Assembly: GCA_021772095.1 (NCBI GenBank)
Contig: JADYXR010000159.1
Coordinates: 62,001-126,000, forward strand
Direction: 5' to 3'
Length of the DNA: 64,000 nt
DNA from: Candidatus Obscuribacter sp.
Lineage (GTDB): Bacteria; Cyanobacteriota; Vampirovibrionia; Obscuribacterales; Obscuribacteraceae
Below, one piece after another: positions 24,816 through 33,372 of the stretch. Below the pieces are notes generated by a model that saw only the letters and a program-made list of their open reading frames with translations, was not told the origin of the DNA and ran no database searches. Within the stretch, counting starts at the first letter, position 1, and the number at the start of each line of letters is the position of its first letter. The position numbers and the translations under genes were made by a program.

Positions 24816-25994
24816 ATGGCAACCGGAATTCTTCAAGAGATTGGTTCGACAAGCGCTATCGCTGATATCGCGAAAAAAGTCGTGGACGGCGAAAGACTGA
24901 CTCGTGAGGACGCCATCAGGCTTTACAATCACGATGATCTGCTCAGTGTCGGAATGTTAGGCGAGTACGCCCGACGCCGAGCCGCTGGTGATGAGAAACA
25001 ACGCTACGTTTACTACATTCACAACATGCATTTGAACCCGACCAATTTTTGCGTCGAGACGTGCAGATTCTGCTCCTACGCCAATCCTGGAAACGACAGT
25101 TACACTTGGACAGTCGATCAGGTAATTGACGAAGCCCGCAAAGGCGTCGAGCTTGGTATCAATGAAATCCACATGGTTGGTGGCTTGAATCCAATTTGCG
25201 ATTTGAACTATTACGAGGAAGTTTTGTCCAGCCTCAAGCGCGAGTTTCCGCATATTCACTTGAAGGCGATGACCGCAGTTGAGATTGAATACCTCGCCAA
25301 TCTCGAAGGAATTTCTTACGAAGAAACTTTGAAACGCCTGGTGGCAGCTGGATTAAACAGCATGCCTGGTGGTGGTGCCGAGATCTTCGATGACGAAGTG
25401 CGCGCGCGAATGCATGTGACAAAAACTCCGGCACCAGTTTGGCTTGAGATTCACGGAATCGCTCACAGTCTTGGTTTGCATACGACGGCGACGATGCTGA
25501 CCGGCATCGGCGAGAACGTTGAAAACAAAGTCGATCACATTTTGCTGCTCAGAGAACAGCAAGATAAGTCGAAGGGCTTTATGTGTTTCATTCCATTGAA
25601 GTGCTACTACGATGGAACGACGATCAAAGACGAAGTTAAAGAACCGAGTAACGATGACCTTCTTCGCGACATCGCGATCAGCAGATTGTTGCTCGATAAT
25701 TTCCCGCACATCAAAGCGTATTGGATTCAACTCGGCGAATCACTCGCTCAAGTCGCGCTTTCATTCGGTGCTGACGATCTGGATGGCACCATTCTTCGCG
25801 AAAAAATCACGCACGCTGCCGGAGCGAAAACGCCTCTGCAACTTGCTAAAGAACGAATGGAAGAATTGATTCAGAGCGCCGGTTACACGCCTGTTGAGCG
25901 CGATACCGTATACAACATCAAACGTGTTGTTGAGCCTGCTCAAACGATTGAGCTGCCATTGAAAGAAAAAGTTGCGGCGTTGATCGGTTCTTAG
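24816..25994 (+). CDS. mqnE: Aminofutalosine synthase (radical SAM)
   Basis: MqnE joins chorismate-derived 3-[(1-carboxyvinyl)oxy]benzoate to S-adenosylmethionine to give aminofutalosine, an early step of the futalosine route to menaquinone. The radical-SAM cluster motif is C-x3-C-x2-C (NFCVETCRFCSYAN, about residues 78-87). Downstream are NEIHMVGGLNP, KAMTAVEIEYLA, LNSMPGGGAEIFDDEV and ATMLTGIGENVENKVDH, the pattern of MqnE rather than MqnC or CofH. Length (392) is normal. The ATG follows TTGGGGAT at good spacing. A UbiD-family decarboxylase at 60011-61576 could act later in the same route, but no other mqn gene is in the window. Confidence 0.9.
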   Translation: MATGILQEIGSTSAIADIAKKVVDGERLTREDAIRLYNHDDLLSVGMLGEYARRRAAGDEKQRYVYYIHNMHLNPTNFCVETCRFCSYANPGNDSYTWTVDQVIDEARKGVELGINEIHMVGGLNPICDLNYYEEVLSSLKREFPHIHLKAMTAVEIEYLANLEGISYEETLKRLVAAGLNSMPGGGAEIFDDEVRARMHVTKTPAPVWLEIHGIAHSLGLHTTATMLTGIGENVENKVDHILLLREQQDKSKGFMCFIPLKCYYDGTTIKDEVKEPSNDDLLRDIAISRLLLDNFPHIKAYWIQLGESLAQVALSFGADDLDGTILREKITHAAGAKTPLQLAKERMEELIQSAGYTPVERDTVYNIKRVVEPAQTIELPLKEKVAALIGS

Positions 25995-26548
25995 TCCTCC
26001 ATTTTTGATGAGTAATCAAATCCAGGACGCTGCGTTCGTCTAGAATGATCGATTCTGTGGAAAACCACAGTTTTGAAGATTGCATCGATCGAATTGTCGA
26101 ATGAAGATTGGGAGATTACGTCCTGGTGTTTCCGATGTGAGAATGTCGGATGCTTCTGGCGTTGTGATTGGTGTTTCAGTGCGTTGGTTGGTGTTTTGGT
26201 CAGGCGGTATTGCAAGTATGCGTCTTCGCTGTCCCTGCTAACCTTCGTCCATTGTCTGTGCTTTTGTGAGTTGTTTCTGGCTGTTTCTTCCGGGTGCAGC
26301 CGGTTGAAACTAGATGGCAACTTCAATTTATCGACACCTTGTGAGAAGCGTGTGAGATTTGCGATGGCGAAATTGCGTGCGGTTCTGGGAGACAAGCTGT
26401 CTGGATTGCGAATTCGGAGTCGGATTTGATCAAAAATTCCGCGTGCTCGGACTCATTTAATGAAATTTGGCAACACTTTGTTCACACTTGGAAACTACAT
26501 TAGGGACATTGCAGTACGCCCGAACGCCCCACATGAAAACGGTACCCG
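25995..26548. other. Intergenic region, 554 bp
   Basis: The stretch begins with a small hairpin (26055-26074) and then becomes G/T-rich (about 26100-26300). Open frames on both strands (plus 26073-26429, minus 25991-26395) have odd composition and no start signals; I do not support them. An 8-codon reading frame (ATG at 26533) overlaps the start of the large gene at 26549. Confidence 0.4.
26055..26074 (+). terminator. Possible intrinsic terminator after mqnE
   Basis: CTGTGG and CCACAG form a 6-bp stem around AAAA, followed by TTTT. The stem is short and the T-run brief, so termination would be weak. It lies 60 bp after the mqnE stop. Confidence 0.45.
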
Positions 26549-29500
26549 ATGGCTAAACCACTGGACGCCACGCCTAAAGCGCAACCACAGACCGATGCAG
26601 CCGATCCGGTGCACGAGTTATTCGTCAGAGATTTGGTTTTGCTGCCCGACGAAAAGAAAACGCGGGCTGTCACTTCCGAGAAAAAAGACGCACCGCTAGC
26701 AGTGACACCGCTGATGTTTCAAAATGGCCTTTTGGATTTGACGGGCGACAATCCGTTCATTCGTCCGCTGGGCGAGAGGTCCGCAGCCGGAGCGCAATTC
26801 CCGGGAGCGCAATTCCCGTTCAAGCTCGCAGAAAAATCGCCTAACCCTTTCAAACCGTCAGAGAGAAATCTGAAGCTCGCCGAAGATCTCGGCTTGGACC
26901 TTGGCGCCCTTAACGACAAAAATATGGGCTTGCTTCGCCGCCGCGATGCTTCGCCGGTAACTCCATCCACCGCCAAGCTTTTCGATCGTGGTGCTCTTGA
27001 TAGTTTTGGCACCGCTCCGAAGGCGAAAGATGATTCGGTCAAAAAGGCGATGGGAAGCTATAGATCACGATTCGGCGCAAAACAGATTTCCTATCTCGAT
27101 CTCGACAGCGCTCCAGATAAACAACCTCCTCAGTTGAAACTTGAACTGACTCCGAATTTAGCTGAAGTCCCTGCCCTCAAGCCTGGCGAGAAAAATACTG
27201 AAGCGCCAAAAGCCGAAGACAAACCAGCGGACAAGGCAGCGGAACAACCGTCCGGCAAGCTGACGGAGAAACCTGCCGACAAGCCAACCGAACAACCGGC
27301 CGACAAACCGGCCGACAAACCAGCCGACAAGCCAGCGGAACAACCGGCCGACAAACCAGCGGAAAAACCTGCCGACAAGCCGGCCGAACAACCGGCCGAC
27401 AAGCCGGCCGAACAACCGGCCGACAAGCCGGCCGAACAACCGGCCGACAAGCCAGCGGACAAGCCAGCGGACAAGCCAGCGGACAAGCCAGCCGACAAGC
27501 CCGTCGCACCGGCCGACAAGCCAGCTGAGCAGTCTGAAGAAAAACTGGAAGTAAAGCCTACTCCGGAACTTGCACCGCCACCACGGCCGGTGTTGCCAGT
27601 AAAAGCTGCTGATGGCAAAGGCGTTTACGAACGCAACGACGGTGGTGGCTGGAACTTCAAACCTAAGTATGGTCAAGAAAGCTCTGAACATGCCGATTTC
27701 CCGGGGCAGAAAATTAAGAATGTAGAATCACAAACTGATGGCAGCGTCAAAGTCACTCTCGATAGCGGCAAGGTTGTTCGTGAATTGGCCGAGGGCGGAC
27801 GAGTCCATTACGCTGATGATGCGGCTTTCAAAGCCAACCATCCAAGCGGTGTTCCTGGGAAAACGAAGGATGTCGTTTGGGACGGCGACAAGATCAAGAG
27901 TTTCTACAGCGAATTGACAAAGACTTCATATCATCAGGTAGCAGAAAATGCCTGGGCCAGCGATCCGAATGCCACCGCAGATAAAGCCTGGAAAGGATCG
28001 ATCTCATACGATGGTGCCAAAGGCACATTCCAACAAGTCACCCTGGAAGGAGACGGCAAAGGCGATCGACTTGAGTCACGTCCGAACGGGATTAGCGAAA
28101 CACGTCATGCTGATGGTTCCGCTGACATAACCGTTCCATACTCTGATGGAGTCAAGGTTTCCTTTAAATTTAAATCGGGATTCGAACCTGGTGTAGACAC
28201 CCTTAAAAATCCAGAAGAAGTAAAAACGGTCGACTCGAGCGGTACCGAAACTTTGTGGAAACGCACCGCGGACGGTGAATACACATCTCCAACCGCAGGC
28301 AAATGGAAAGGCAATATCGAGCTCTCCAAAGACGGTACCTACAAATACAATGACATCGAAAGCGGCGAGCGCGTTGCTCGATTCAAGAGTGGTATCACCG
28401 AGAGAGAAGCGCCTGCTGAAAAGACATCGACCATCAAAGAAGATGGACGACTGACACGAGTAAAAGTTGGCGACGATGTTATTGAAGTTACCTATGAAAC
28501 CAATCCCGACAAGAAAGCCAAACCAAGCGCGAACGAGCAAGCTGAAGCTAAGCCTGCACAAAAACCGGGCAATCTCTTAGCTCCTGATGCCCCTCAGGGA
28601 ACGAGTCGTCATCTCGATTCGAAGGATCTCGCCACCGAGACTTCGACGAAACAAGCACTCGCCGATGCAAAGGCAGCGAACATTCCAGTCATCAGCCTTA
28701 TCAGCGACAAGGCTAATCCAAATGTTCAAAAGGCGCTCGCTTATCTCAAGCAACAGAATCTAGCATCGACGGTTGATATCTCGAAATCGACAGCCGATCA
28801 AATGATGAACAAGGGCATGGAGCCGAGTCAGTTCGATGCCCTGTGGAGTGCTAAGGGTGCGAATATCCCGCATGAAGCCTATATGACGGCAATTGCTCCA
28901 TCGAAAATCGGCGTGGGTACGCGGGCAACCCCTACCATTGACACGCCAAGCAACCCTGATGAGTTCGTCAAATTCCTCAAAGATTCAGGAGTGAAACTAT
29001 CCAATCCTGAAGATGAAAAGGCAGTCCGTGCGCTGCTCGAAGGCAAGTCGCCAAACGTTGTCGAAGCGGAAAAAGTGTCTGTCAGACCTTCGGAATATCG
29101 CCTTGAAAATCAGAATTTAAAGTTGACCAGAGGCGCCGATGGAAATTGGACGGACTCCGCACTCGACGCCGCCAAGCCGTATACCAAGCCAACTCAGTTT
29201 GAACTTGATCTATACACCCACAACGATCTCACCCCGACGCAAAAATTGCGCATTAAGGAAAACGTTGCGCAGTTCAATGCAATGACGAAATTTACCGATG
29301 CTGAAAAGCAAGAGGTCATGAAGCAAGCCGATCGTCTGCTTAAAGGAAGACCTGATTCCGCCCTGAGTTCGGCTGAGAAAGCCAATCTTGCAGACCAGCT
29401 CTTCTGGCACGTAGTGAACGATAAACAAAACGATCAGGGTGGTTTCGGTACCTGCAGCGTCACGACTCTGCGTGGAAAAGCTTTGAAAGAGAAACCATGG

Positions 29501-30385
29501 GTGGTGGCAAAGACCGCAGCCGATGTCGCCAATGATGGAAAGTTCAAAACTCTGGATGGTTCAATCATCAAGCCGGACATCAATTCAGTTAAAGTTCGCC
29601 CCGGCAGTCCTGAAGAAAACTTCCCGCCTAAATCGCCCAACCGAAGCGCGCTCAGCAAACTCTGGGATGTCGCCGCGGTCAACGTTTACGCTCAACGTGC
29701 CACTACCGATCCTACCGGCAAAGCTTGCGGAAAAGGTTCACTTTCCTATGAAGAAGTTGCTCCTACCGGTCGTGGTGACAGCGGATCGCGCACCGTTTTG
29801 AGAGACGCCAATGGAATCGACTTTGTCCTCCATAGTGGAAAACCGGGCGCGGTGGCAGCACCGAATGATAGTCCCGGTTCTGGTTATCCTTCGAGAATGG
29901 CTGATATCTGGAACCAATTCACTGGTGAGAAATTAGCTGGTTCTCTGCTTTCACACGATAATCGTTGGGTCGACAATAAAGAGACTTTCAAAAATCTTGT
30001 CGGTGAAAAAATCTCCAGTGTGAAAGAACTCGAAGATACTTTGACCAGCAATAACAGCGCTAAGATTATTCAAGGTAACACAGGCATTTTGGAACAACGA
30101 TTCAAGCAACAAAAGGCGCTTGATGAGGGCAAGGATCCATCAGCTATTGCGCTTCCGAAAGGCGGTGAACACGTTTGGTTGGTGACTGGTTATGATCCAG
30201 CTACTAAAACCGTAACGGTGGATAACTCGTGGAGTCCAGGCTATGATGTTCCGAACGAAGCGGAAGCTAAGGCTCAAGGTAAGGACACTAAGAAGACGGT
30301 GTTCATCAGTTTGAACGATCTATATAACAGTATGGAAAAACAGACTACTGGTGAAGGTCACGTTTATTCTTGGGCTCGACGTTAA
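26549..30385 (+). CDS. Large PADKP-repeat protein with calpain-like C-terminal domain
   Basis: The 1278-residue protein has a hydrophilic N-terminus without signal peptide, a low-complexity block of PADKP and PAEQ repeats (about residues 225-330), a region of two or three similar beta-rich units (GVYERNDGGGWNFKPKYG; VKVTLDSGKVVRELAEGG, about 350-660), a part resembling a thioredoxin fold without CxxC (about 690-820), and a C-terminal domain like the calpain (papain-fold) family. There QGGFGTCSVTTL supplies Gln and Cys969, GGEHVWLVTGYD supplies His1208, and VDNSWS supplies Asn1226, in the usual order and spacing. It is probably an active cysteine peptidase or transpeptidase (inference). The ATG at 26549 has a weak ribosome-binding site. 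The next gene starts 17 bp after its stop. Confidence 0.72.
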   Translation: MAKPLDATPKAQPQTDAADPVHELFVRDLVLLPDEKKTRAVTSEKKDAPLAVTPLMFQNGLLDLTGDNPFIRPLGERSAAGAQFPGAQFPFKLAEKSPNPFKPSERNLKLAEDLGLDLGALNDKNMGLLRRRDASPVTPSTAKLFDRGALDSFGTAPKAKDDSVKKAMGSYRSRFGAKQISYLDLDSAPDKQPPQLKLELTPNLAEVPALKPGEKNTEAPKAEDKPADKAAEQPSGKLTEKPADKPTEQPADKPADKPADKPAEQPADKPAEKPADKPAEQPADKPAEQPADKPAEQPADKPADKPADKPADKPADKPVAPADKPAEQSEEKLEVKPTPELAPPPRPVLPVKAADGKGVYERNDGGGWNFKPKYGQESSEHADFPGQKIKNVESQTDGSVKVTLDSGKVVRELAEGGRVHYADDAAFKANHPSGVPGKTKDVVWDGDKIKSFYSELTKTSYHQVAENAWASDPNATADKAWKGSISYDGAKGTFQQVTLEGDGKGDRLESRPNGISETRHADGSADITVPYSDGVKVSFKFKSGFEPGVDTLKNPEEVKTVDSSGTETLWKRTADGEYTSPTAGKWKGNIELSKDGTYKYNDIESGERVARFKSGITEREAPAEKTSTIKEDGRLTRVKVGDDVIEVTYETNPDKKAKPSANEQAEAKPAQKPGNLLAPDAPQGTSRHLDSKDLATETSTKQALADAKAANIPVISLISDKANPNVQKALAYLKQQNLASTVDISKSTADQMMNKGMEPSQFDALWSAKGANIPHEAYMTAIAPSKIGVGTRATPTIDTPSNPDEFVKFLKDSGVKLSNPEDEKAVRALLEGKSPNVVEAEKVSVRPSEYRLENQNLKLTRGADGNWTDSALDAAKPYTKPTQFELDLYTHNDLTPTQKLRIKENVAQFNAMTKFTDAEKQEVMKQADRLLKGRPDSALSSAEKANLADQLFWHVVNDKQNDQGGFGTCSVTTLRGKALKEKPWVVAKTAADVANDGKFKTLDGSIIKPDINSVKVRPGSPEENFPPKSPNRSALSKLWDVAAVNVYAQRATTDPTGKACGKGSLSYEEVAPTGRGDSGSRTVLRDANGIDFVLHSGKPGAVAAPNDSPGSGYPSRMADIWNQFTGEKLAGSLLSHDNRWVDNKETFKNLVGEKISSVKELEDTLTSNNSAKIIQGNTGILEQRFKQQKALDEGKDPSAIALPKGGEHVWLVTGYDPATKTVTVDNSWSPGYDVPNEAEAKAQGKDTKKTVFISLNDLYNSMEKQTTGEGHVYSWARR
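27229..27530 (+). repeat. 12-bp tandem repeats encoding PADK/PAEQ
   Basis: About twenty-five near-identical 12-base units of the form GCCGACAAGCCA or GCGGAACAACCG alternate irregularly. They encode an extended Pro/Ala/Lys/Asp linker and are prone to slippage. Confidence 0.9.
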
Positions 30386-30402
30386 ACTATCTCGGTGATC
30401 AA

Positions 30403-31056
30403 ATGACGACTGCAGACAACATAAACGGAAACATCCAACACATCGCCAAGATGGAGGACAGACGCTCACACGATCTGCCCAAAGATCTTTTTCAATATCC
30501 AGAAGAGTTCAATGATTTGCGCATGCCTGGCAAATCTCCGAGCAATCCTGATTCCATTAATGAAATGGAACCGATCACAAAAATAAGTGTTCCAAAAGAA
30601 TGGAACAAAGCCGTCAACGAAGCCGGTTTCGGCGAAATGGCCAAAAGCGTTTCCTTCACCCCGCCAGAAGGCGATGGCGCCGAATTAGCCCTGTACGATC
30701 GCGGCTTTCCGATCGCAAAATCAGAAGGCGATAAGTTCCGCGCAGTGTTGGAGAAAGAGCCTCATGTGCTCGACGCAAAAGAAATTGATTCGCTCACGGA
30801 GCAAGTTCTTGGTACGATCGGCGACAAATCCGCCTTTGATATCAAAAATGCAGAAACGAAAATTGTCAACGGCAAAAAAGTTCTCGCCGTCGAGGGCGAT
30901 TGGAAGGATGGCGGTAAGAAATTCTACGGATGTTACATTCCGAAAGACGAGAATTTTCGTCAAATCCAGGAAGTCTACTTCGAAGGCACAGAGCCGAACT
31001 TCACGCAGTTGAAGCCACAAGCGTTGAAATCGATTTCCAGCATTCAGTGGAAGTAG
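30403..31056 (+). CDS. Small protein downstream of the calpain-like gene
   Basis: No family is recognised. The 217-residue product is hydrophilic without signal peptide or membrane segment. Its C-terminal two thirds look like one globular domain (ELALYDRGFPIAKSEGDKF to FYGCYIPKDENFRQIQEVYFEG), with alternating strands and helices. ATG at 30403 is preferred, 17 bp after the upstream stop, with a GGTG stretch before it. Tight linkage to the cysteine-peptidase-like gene suggests it acts on or with that protein, for example as inhibitor, immunity factor or chaperone; this is inference only. It converges on the TPR/PDZ gene. Confidence 0.62.
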   Translation: MTTADNINGNIQHIAKMEDRRSHDLPKDLFQYPEEFNDLRMPGKSPSNPDSINEMEPITKISVPKEWNKAVNEAGFGEMAKSVSFTPPEGDGAELALYDRGFPIAKSEGDKFRAVLEKEPHVLDAKEIDSLTEQVLGTIGDKSAFDIKNAETKIVNGKKVLAVEGDWKDGGKKFYGCYIPKDENFRQIQEVYFEGTEPNFTQLKPQALKSISSIQWK

Positions 31057-31126
31057 CATTTCCTCTGTGCTCTGAAGTTGACTTTCAACGTGATCGCGCG
31101 CTGGTATCACCCGCGGTGACGCCAGA

Positions 31127-33256
31127 CTAAATTACCAGCTGGGTGATTTTTCCTTTCCGTTTAACAATCACTTGCGCGCTTTCGCCTGGTTGTTTGCGGG
31201 CGAGTACGGATTTCAATTGCGCGATAGTCGAGACGTTGATGCCGTCTACCGCTACGATGATGTCACCTTTTGACATTTTGCCTTTTGAGGCGCGTGAGCC
31301 GATACCGATGGTGGTGACACTGACGCCTTCCGGCGATGCTTGTGCGAGAATTCCGATATTGGCTAGAGGGTCGGGACCAGTTCCGGTCGGCGCCATGTTG
31401 TTCATTGGTGGTTGCGCATTTTGTGCCGGTCTGTAACCGGGCTGTTGCAAACCGCTCACGTTGGGCTGACCTGGCGCATACGCCATTTGATTTTGACCGA
31501 TCTGCTGCTGGTTGGAATAACCTTGTTGGGGTGGATATCCGGGCTGCTGCATCTGGTTTCCGAAACCAGGCTGCATCTGATTTCCCTGTGGTTGCATCTG
31601 ATTGCCGTACCCGGGCTGTTGCATTTGGTTGCCGTAACCAGGCTGCTGCATCTGGTTTCCGTAACCGGGTTGTTGCATTTGATTGCCATAACCTTGTTGT
31701 GGTGGCATCTGATTGCCATAGCCGGGCTGTTGCATCTGATTGCCGTATCCAGCTTGCTGAGCGGGATTTCCAAATCCGGGCTGTTGCGTTTGGGTGGCAT
31801 AACCTTGTTGCGGATTATAGCCTTGAGGCATTTGACCTTGCGGATTGTAGCCTTGCTGCATGCCTTGCGGCATCCCTTGTTGATTGAAACCGCCTTGCGG
31901 TTGCTGCTGTTGCTGATAGCCTGTGTTCATCGCCGGATATCCAGCGGGCTGCTGCGGTTGTTGCTGCTGGTAAACCGGTGGACGACCGCCACCACTTGGC
32001 CCTTTCGCTTGTTGCTGAGGCACCATGTTTCCAGATTTTCCACCCTTAGGAGGTTTTTGATTCTTCCCAGGTTTTGCTCCGGGATTCGATGCTTTCTGTT
32101 TGCCGGATTCGCGCTGGCGATCGGCTTTTTCCTTCTGATCCCATTGTGAGTCTACTTCTTTTCTTTTTTGTTCGTCGGCCTTCAAATTGTCTTTTAATTT
32201 GTTAGCCGCGGTTACATAACGCTCTTCTTTGGGATTGAGCTTGCGCGCCATCTCGTAGTATTCAAGCGCTTGCACAGGGTTTTGCATCATCAAATAGATG
32301 GTGCCGATGTTGTATTTATATGGTGCGTTTTTCGGGAAATCCGTTTCCAAACGTTTATACATTTCCAGCGCGCTCATGAATTCTTTTCGTTTAAAGGCGT
32401 CAGCAGCCTCTTTCGCGCGTTGATTGTTTTCTGCTTGCTTGGCGCTTCCTTCCTGTTTCTGCGCACCTTTTTGTTCGAGCGCAGTGATAGCTTCTTTGTA
32501 ATCCAATCGATCGGGATTGACATCATGCGCTTGATGGTAGGCTGTGAGCGCCTGATCGAGTTGTCCTTTAGATTCATAAATTACGCCGAGACTGAAAAAC
32601 GCTTCGGCATTTTGTGGATCGAGTCGAATGACTTGGTTGAATTTATCAACCGCACCATCCATTTCTTTGCGCTTCGAGAGTTTAATCGCGTCTTTCATCA
32701 GCGTGCGAATTTCTAAATCGCGAGCGCCGATCGCAGCCATTGATGCCTTTTCCCAGGCGACCTCATTATCTTGGGGACCACCTGATTGCGGATATTCGGC
32801 ACCAGGATTTTTCGATTTCGGTGCTTTCGATTGTGGACTTTTTTCTGATTTCGGCGCGGCCGGAGGGTCGGGAGTCAGATGTCCTTTGCTGACGGTGCCG
32901 TCGACATCAACCTGCGGACCAGCGGCTTCAACAATTTTGGCTATCCGTTGGTCTTCCGCTTCGCCTGTGAGAGGTTCTCCGAAGAAGCGCTTCTCAAGAC
33001 GTTCTAGTCGTTTCTGCAAAGCCTCTTCACTATACGCTTTGAAGAATAAACGTTTCTCGATGACTGTAATTTTGCTTTCGTCAGCAGGCGTAATCGCGCT
33101 TGCGCTGCCGGTCGACAATGGCACCGCCAGAGTGATTAGAACTGAAAGCAGGATTAGTTTCAGCCCTGACTTTCGAAATGGCTGCCATTTATAAGGTGGA
33201 TTTGATTCGAACAATTCTTGGAATCCCCCGAGTCGGACCCAGTTTAATGCTAGCAC
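31127..33256 (-). CDS. Exported TPR / Gln-rich repeat / PDZ protein
   Basis: The protein starts with a signal peptide (KSGLKLILLSVLITLAVPL, cleavage near STGSASA), then a coiled segment with ALQKRLERLEKRFFGEPL, a Pro/Lys-rich linker, three or four TPR units (about residues 190-390; AEAFFSLGVIYESKGQLDQAL, YKYNIGTIYLMMQNPVQALEYYE), a Gln/Gly/Pro/Tyr-rich block of YGNQMQQPG repeats (about 400-610), and a C-terminal PDZ domain (about 620-709; GVSVTTIGIGSRASKGKMSKGDIIVAVDG). It is probably an envelope scaffold; no protease domain is present. The start is uncertain: GTG at 33256 lacks a ribosome-binding site, while TTG at 33214 follows GGGGGA and would give a tidier signal peptide. Confidence 0.75.
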   Translation of the reverse strand: MLALNWVRLGGFQELFESNPPYKWQPFRKSGLKLILLSVLITLAVPLSTGSASAITPADESKITVIEKRLFFKAYSEEALQKRLERLEKRFFGEPLTGEAEDQRIAKIVEAAGPQVDVDGTVSKGHLTPDPPAAPKSEKSPQSKAPKSKNPGAEYPQSGGPQDNEVAWEKASMAAIGARDLEIRTLMKDAIKLSKRKEMDGAVDKFNQVIRLDPQNAEAFFSLGVIYESKGQLDQALTAYHQAHDVNPDRLDYKEAITALEQKGAQKQEGSAKQAENNQRAKEAADAFKRKEFMSALEMYKRLETDFPKNAPYKYNIGTIYLMMQNPVQALEYYEMARKLNPKEERYVTAANKLKDNLKADEQKRKEVDSQWDQKEKADRQRESGKQKASNPGAKPGKNQKPPKGGKSGNMVPQQQAKGPSGGGRPPVYQQQQPQQPAGYPAMNTGYQQQQQPQGGFNQQGMPQGMQQGYNPQGQMPQGYNPQQGYATQTQQPGFGNPAQQAGYGNQMQQPGYGNQMPPQQGYGNQMQQPGYGNQMQQPGYGNQMQQPGYGNQMQPQGNQMQPGFGNQMQQPGYPPQQGYSNQQQIGQNQMAYAPGQPNVSGLQQPGYRPAQNAQPPMNNMAPTGTGPDPLANIGILAQASPEGVSVTTIGIGSRASKGKMSKGDIIVAVDGINVSTIAQLKSVLARKQPGESAQVIVKRKGKITQLVI
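31540..31770 (-). repeat. 27-bp tandem repeats encoding YGNQMQQPG
   Basis: Six to eight near-identical 27-base units encode the nine-residue motif YGNQMQQPG with small variants. Unit identity is high enough to suggest recent copy-number change. Confidence 0.85.
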
Positions 33257-33372
33257 TCATAGCGACAAGGCGCTTGCCAGATTGTGCGTTTTGGTCCCTT
33301 AGAGCATAGTTGGCAATCTTCGCTATTGTCTATATTGTGGTGTTGATAAAGCAAAACATTCTCGGAGCAACC

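Noticed and set aside
25991..26429. Overlapping open frames on both strands between mqnE and the calpain-like gene
   Set aside because: They overlap each other, lack ribosome-binding sites, and give Cys/Trp- or Gln/His-skewed proteins with no family pattern; the stretch is better seen as non-coding.
27130..27691. Long minus-strand frames opposite the PADKP repeat
   Set aside because: Repeat DNA keeps antisense frames open; the predicted products are pure Ala/Gly/Leu or Arg/Leu/Val repeats mirroring the sense repeat.
31336..32149. Plus-strand frames opposite the Gln-rich repeat gene
   Set aside because: Leu/His-rich products are antisense shadows of the YGNQMQQPG repeat.
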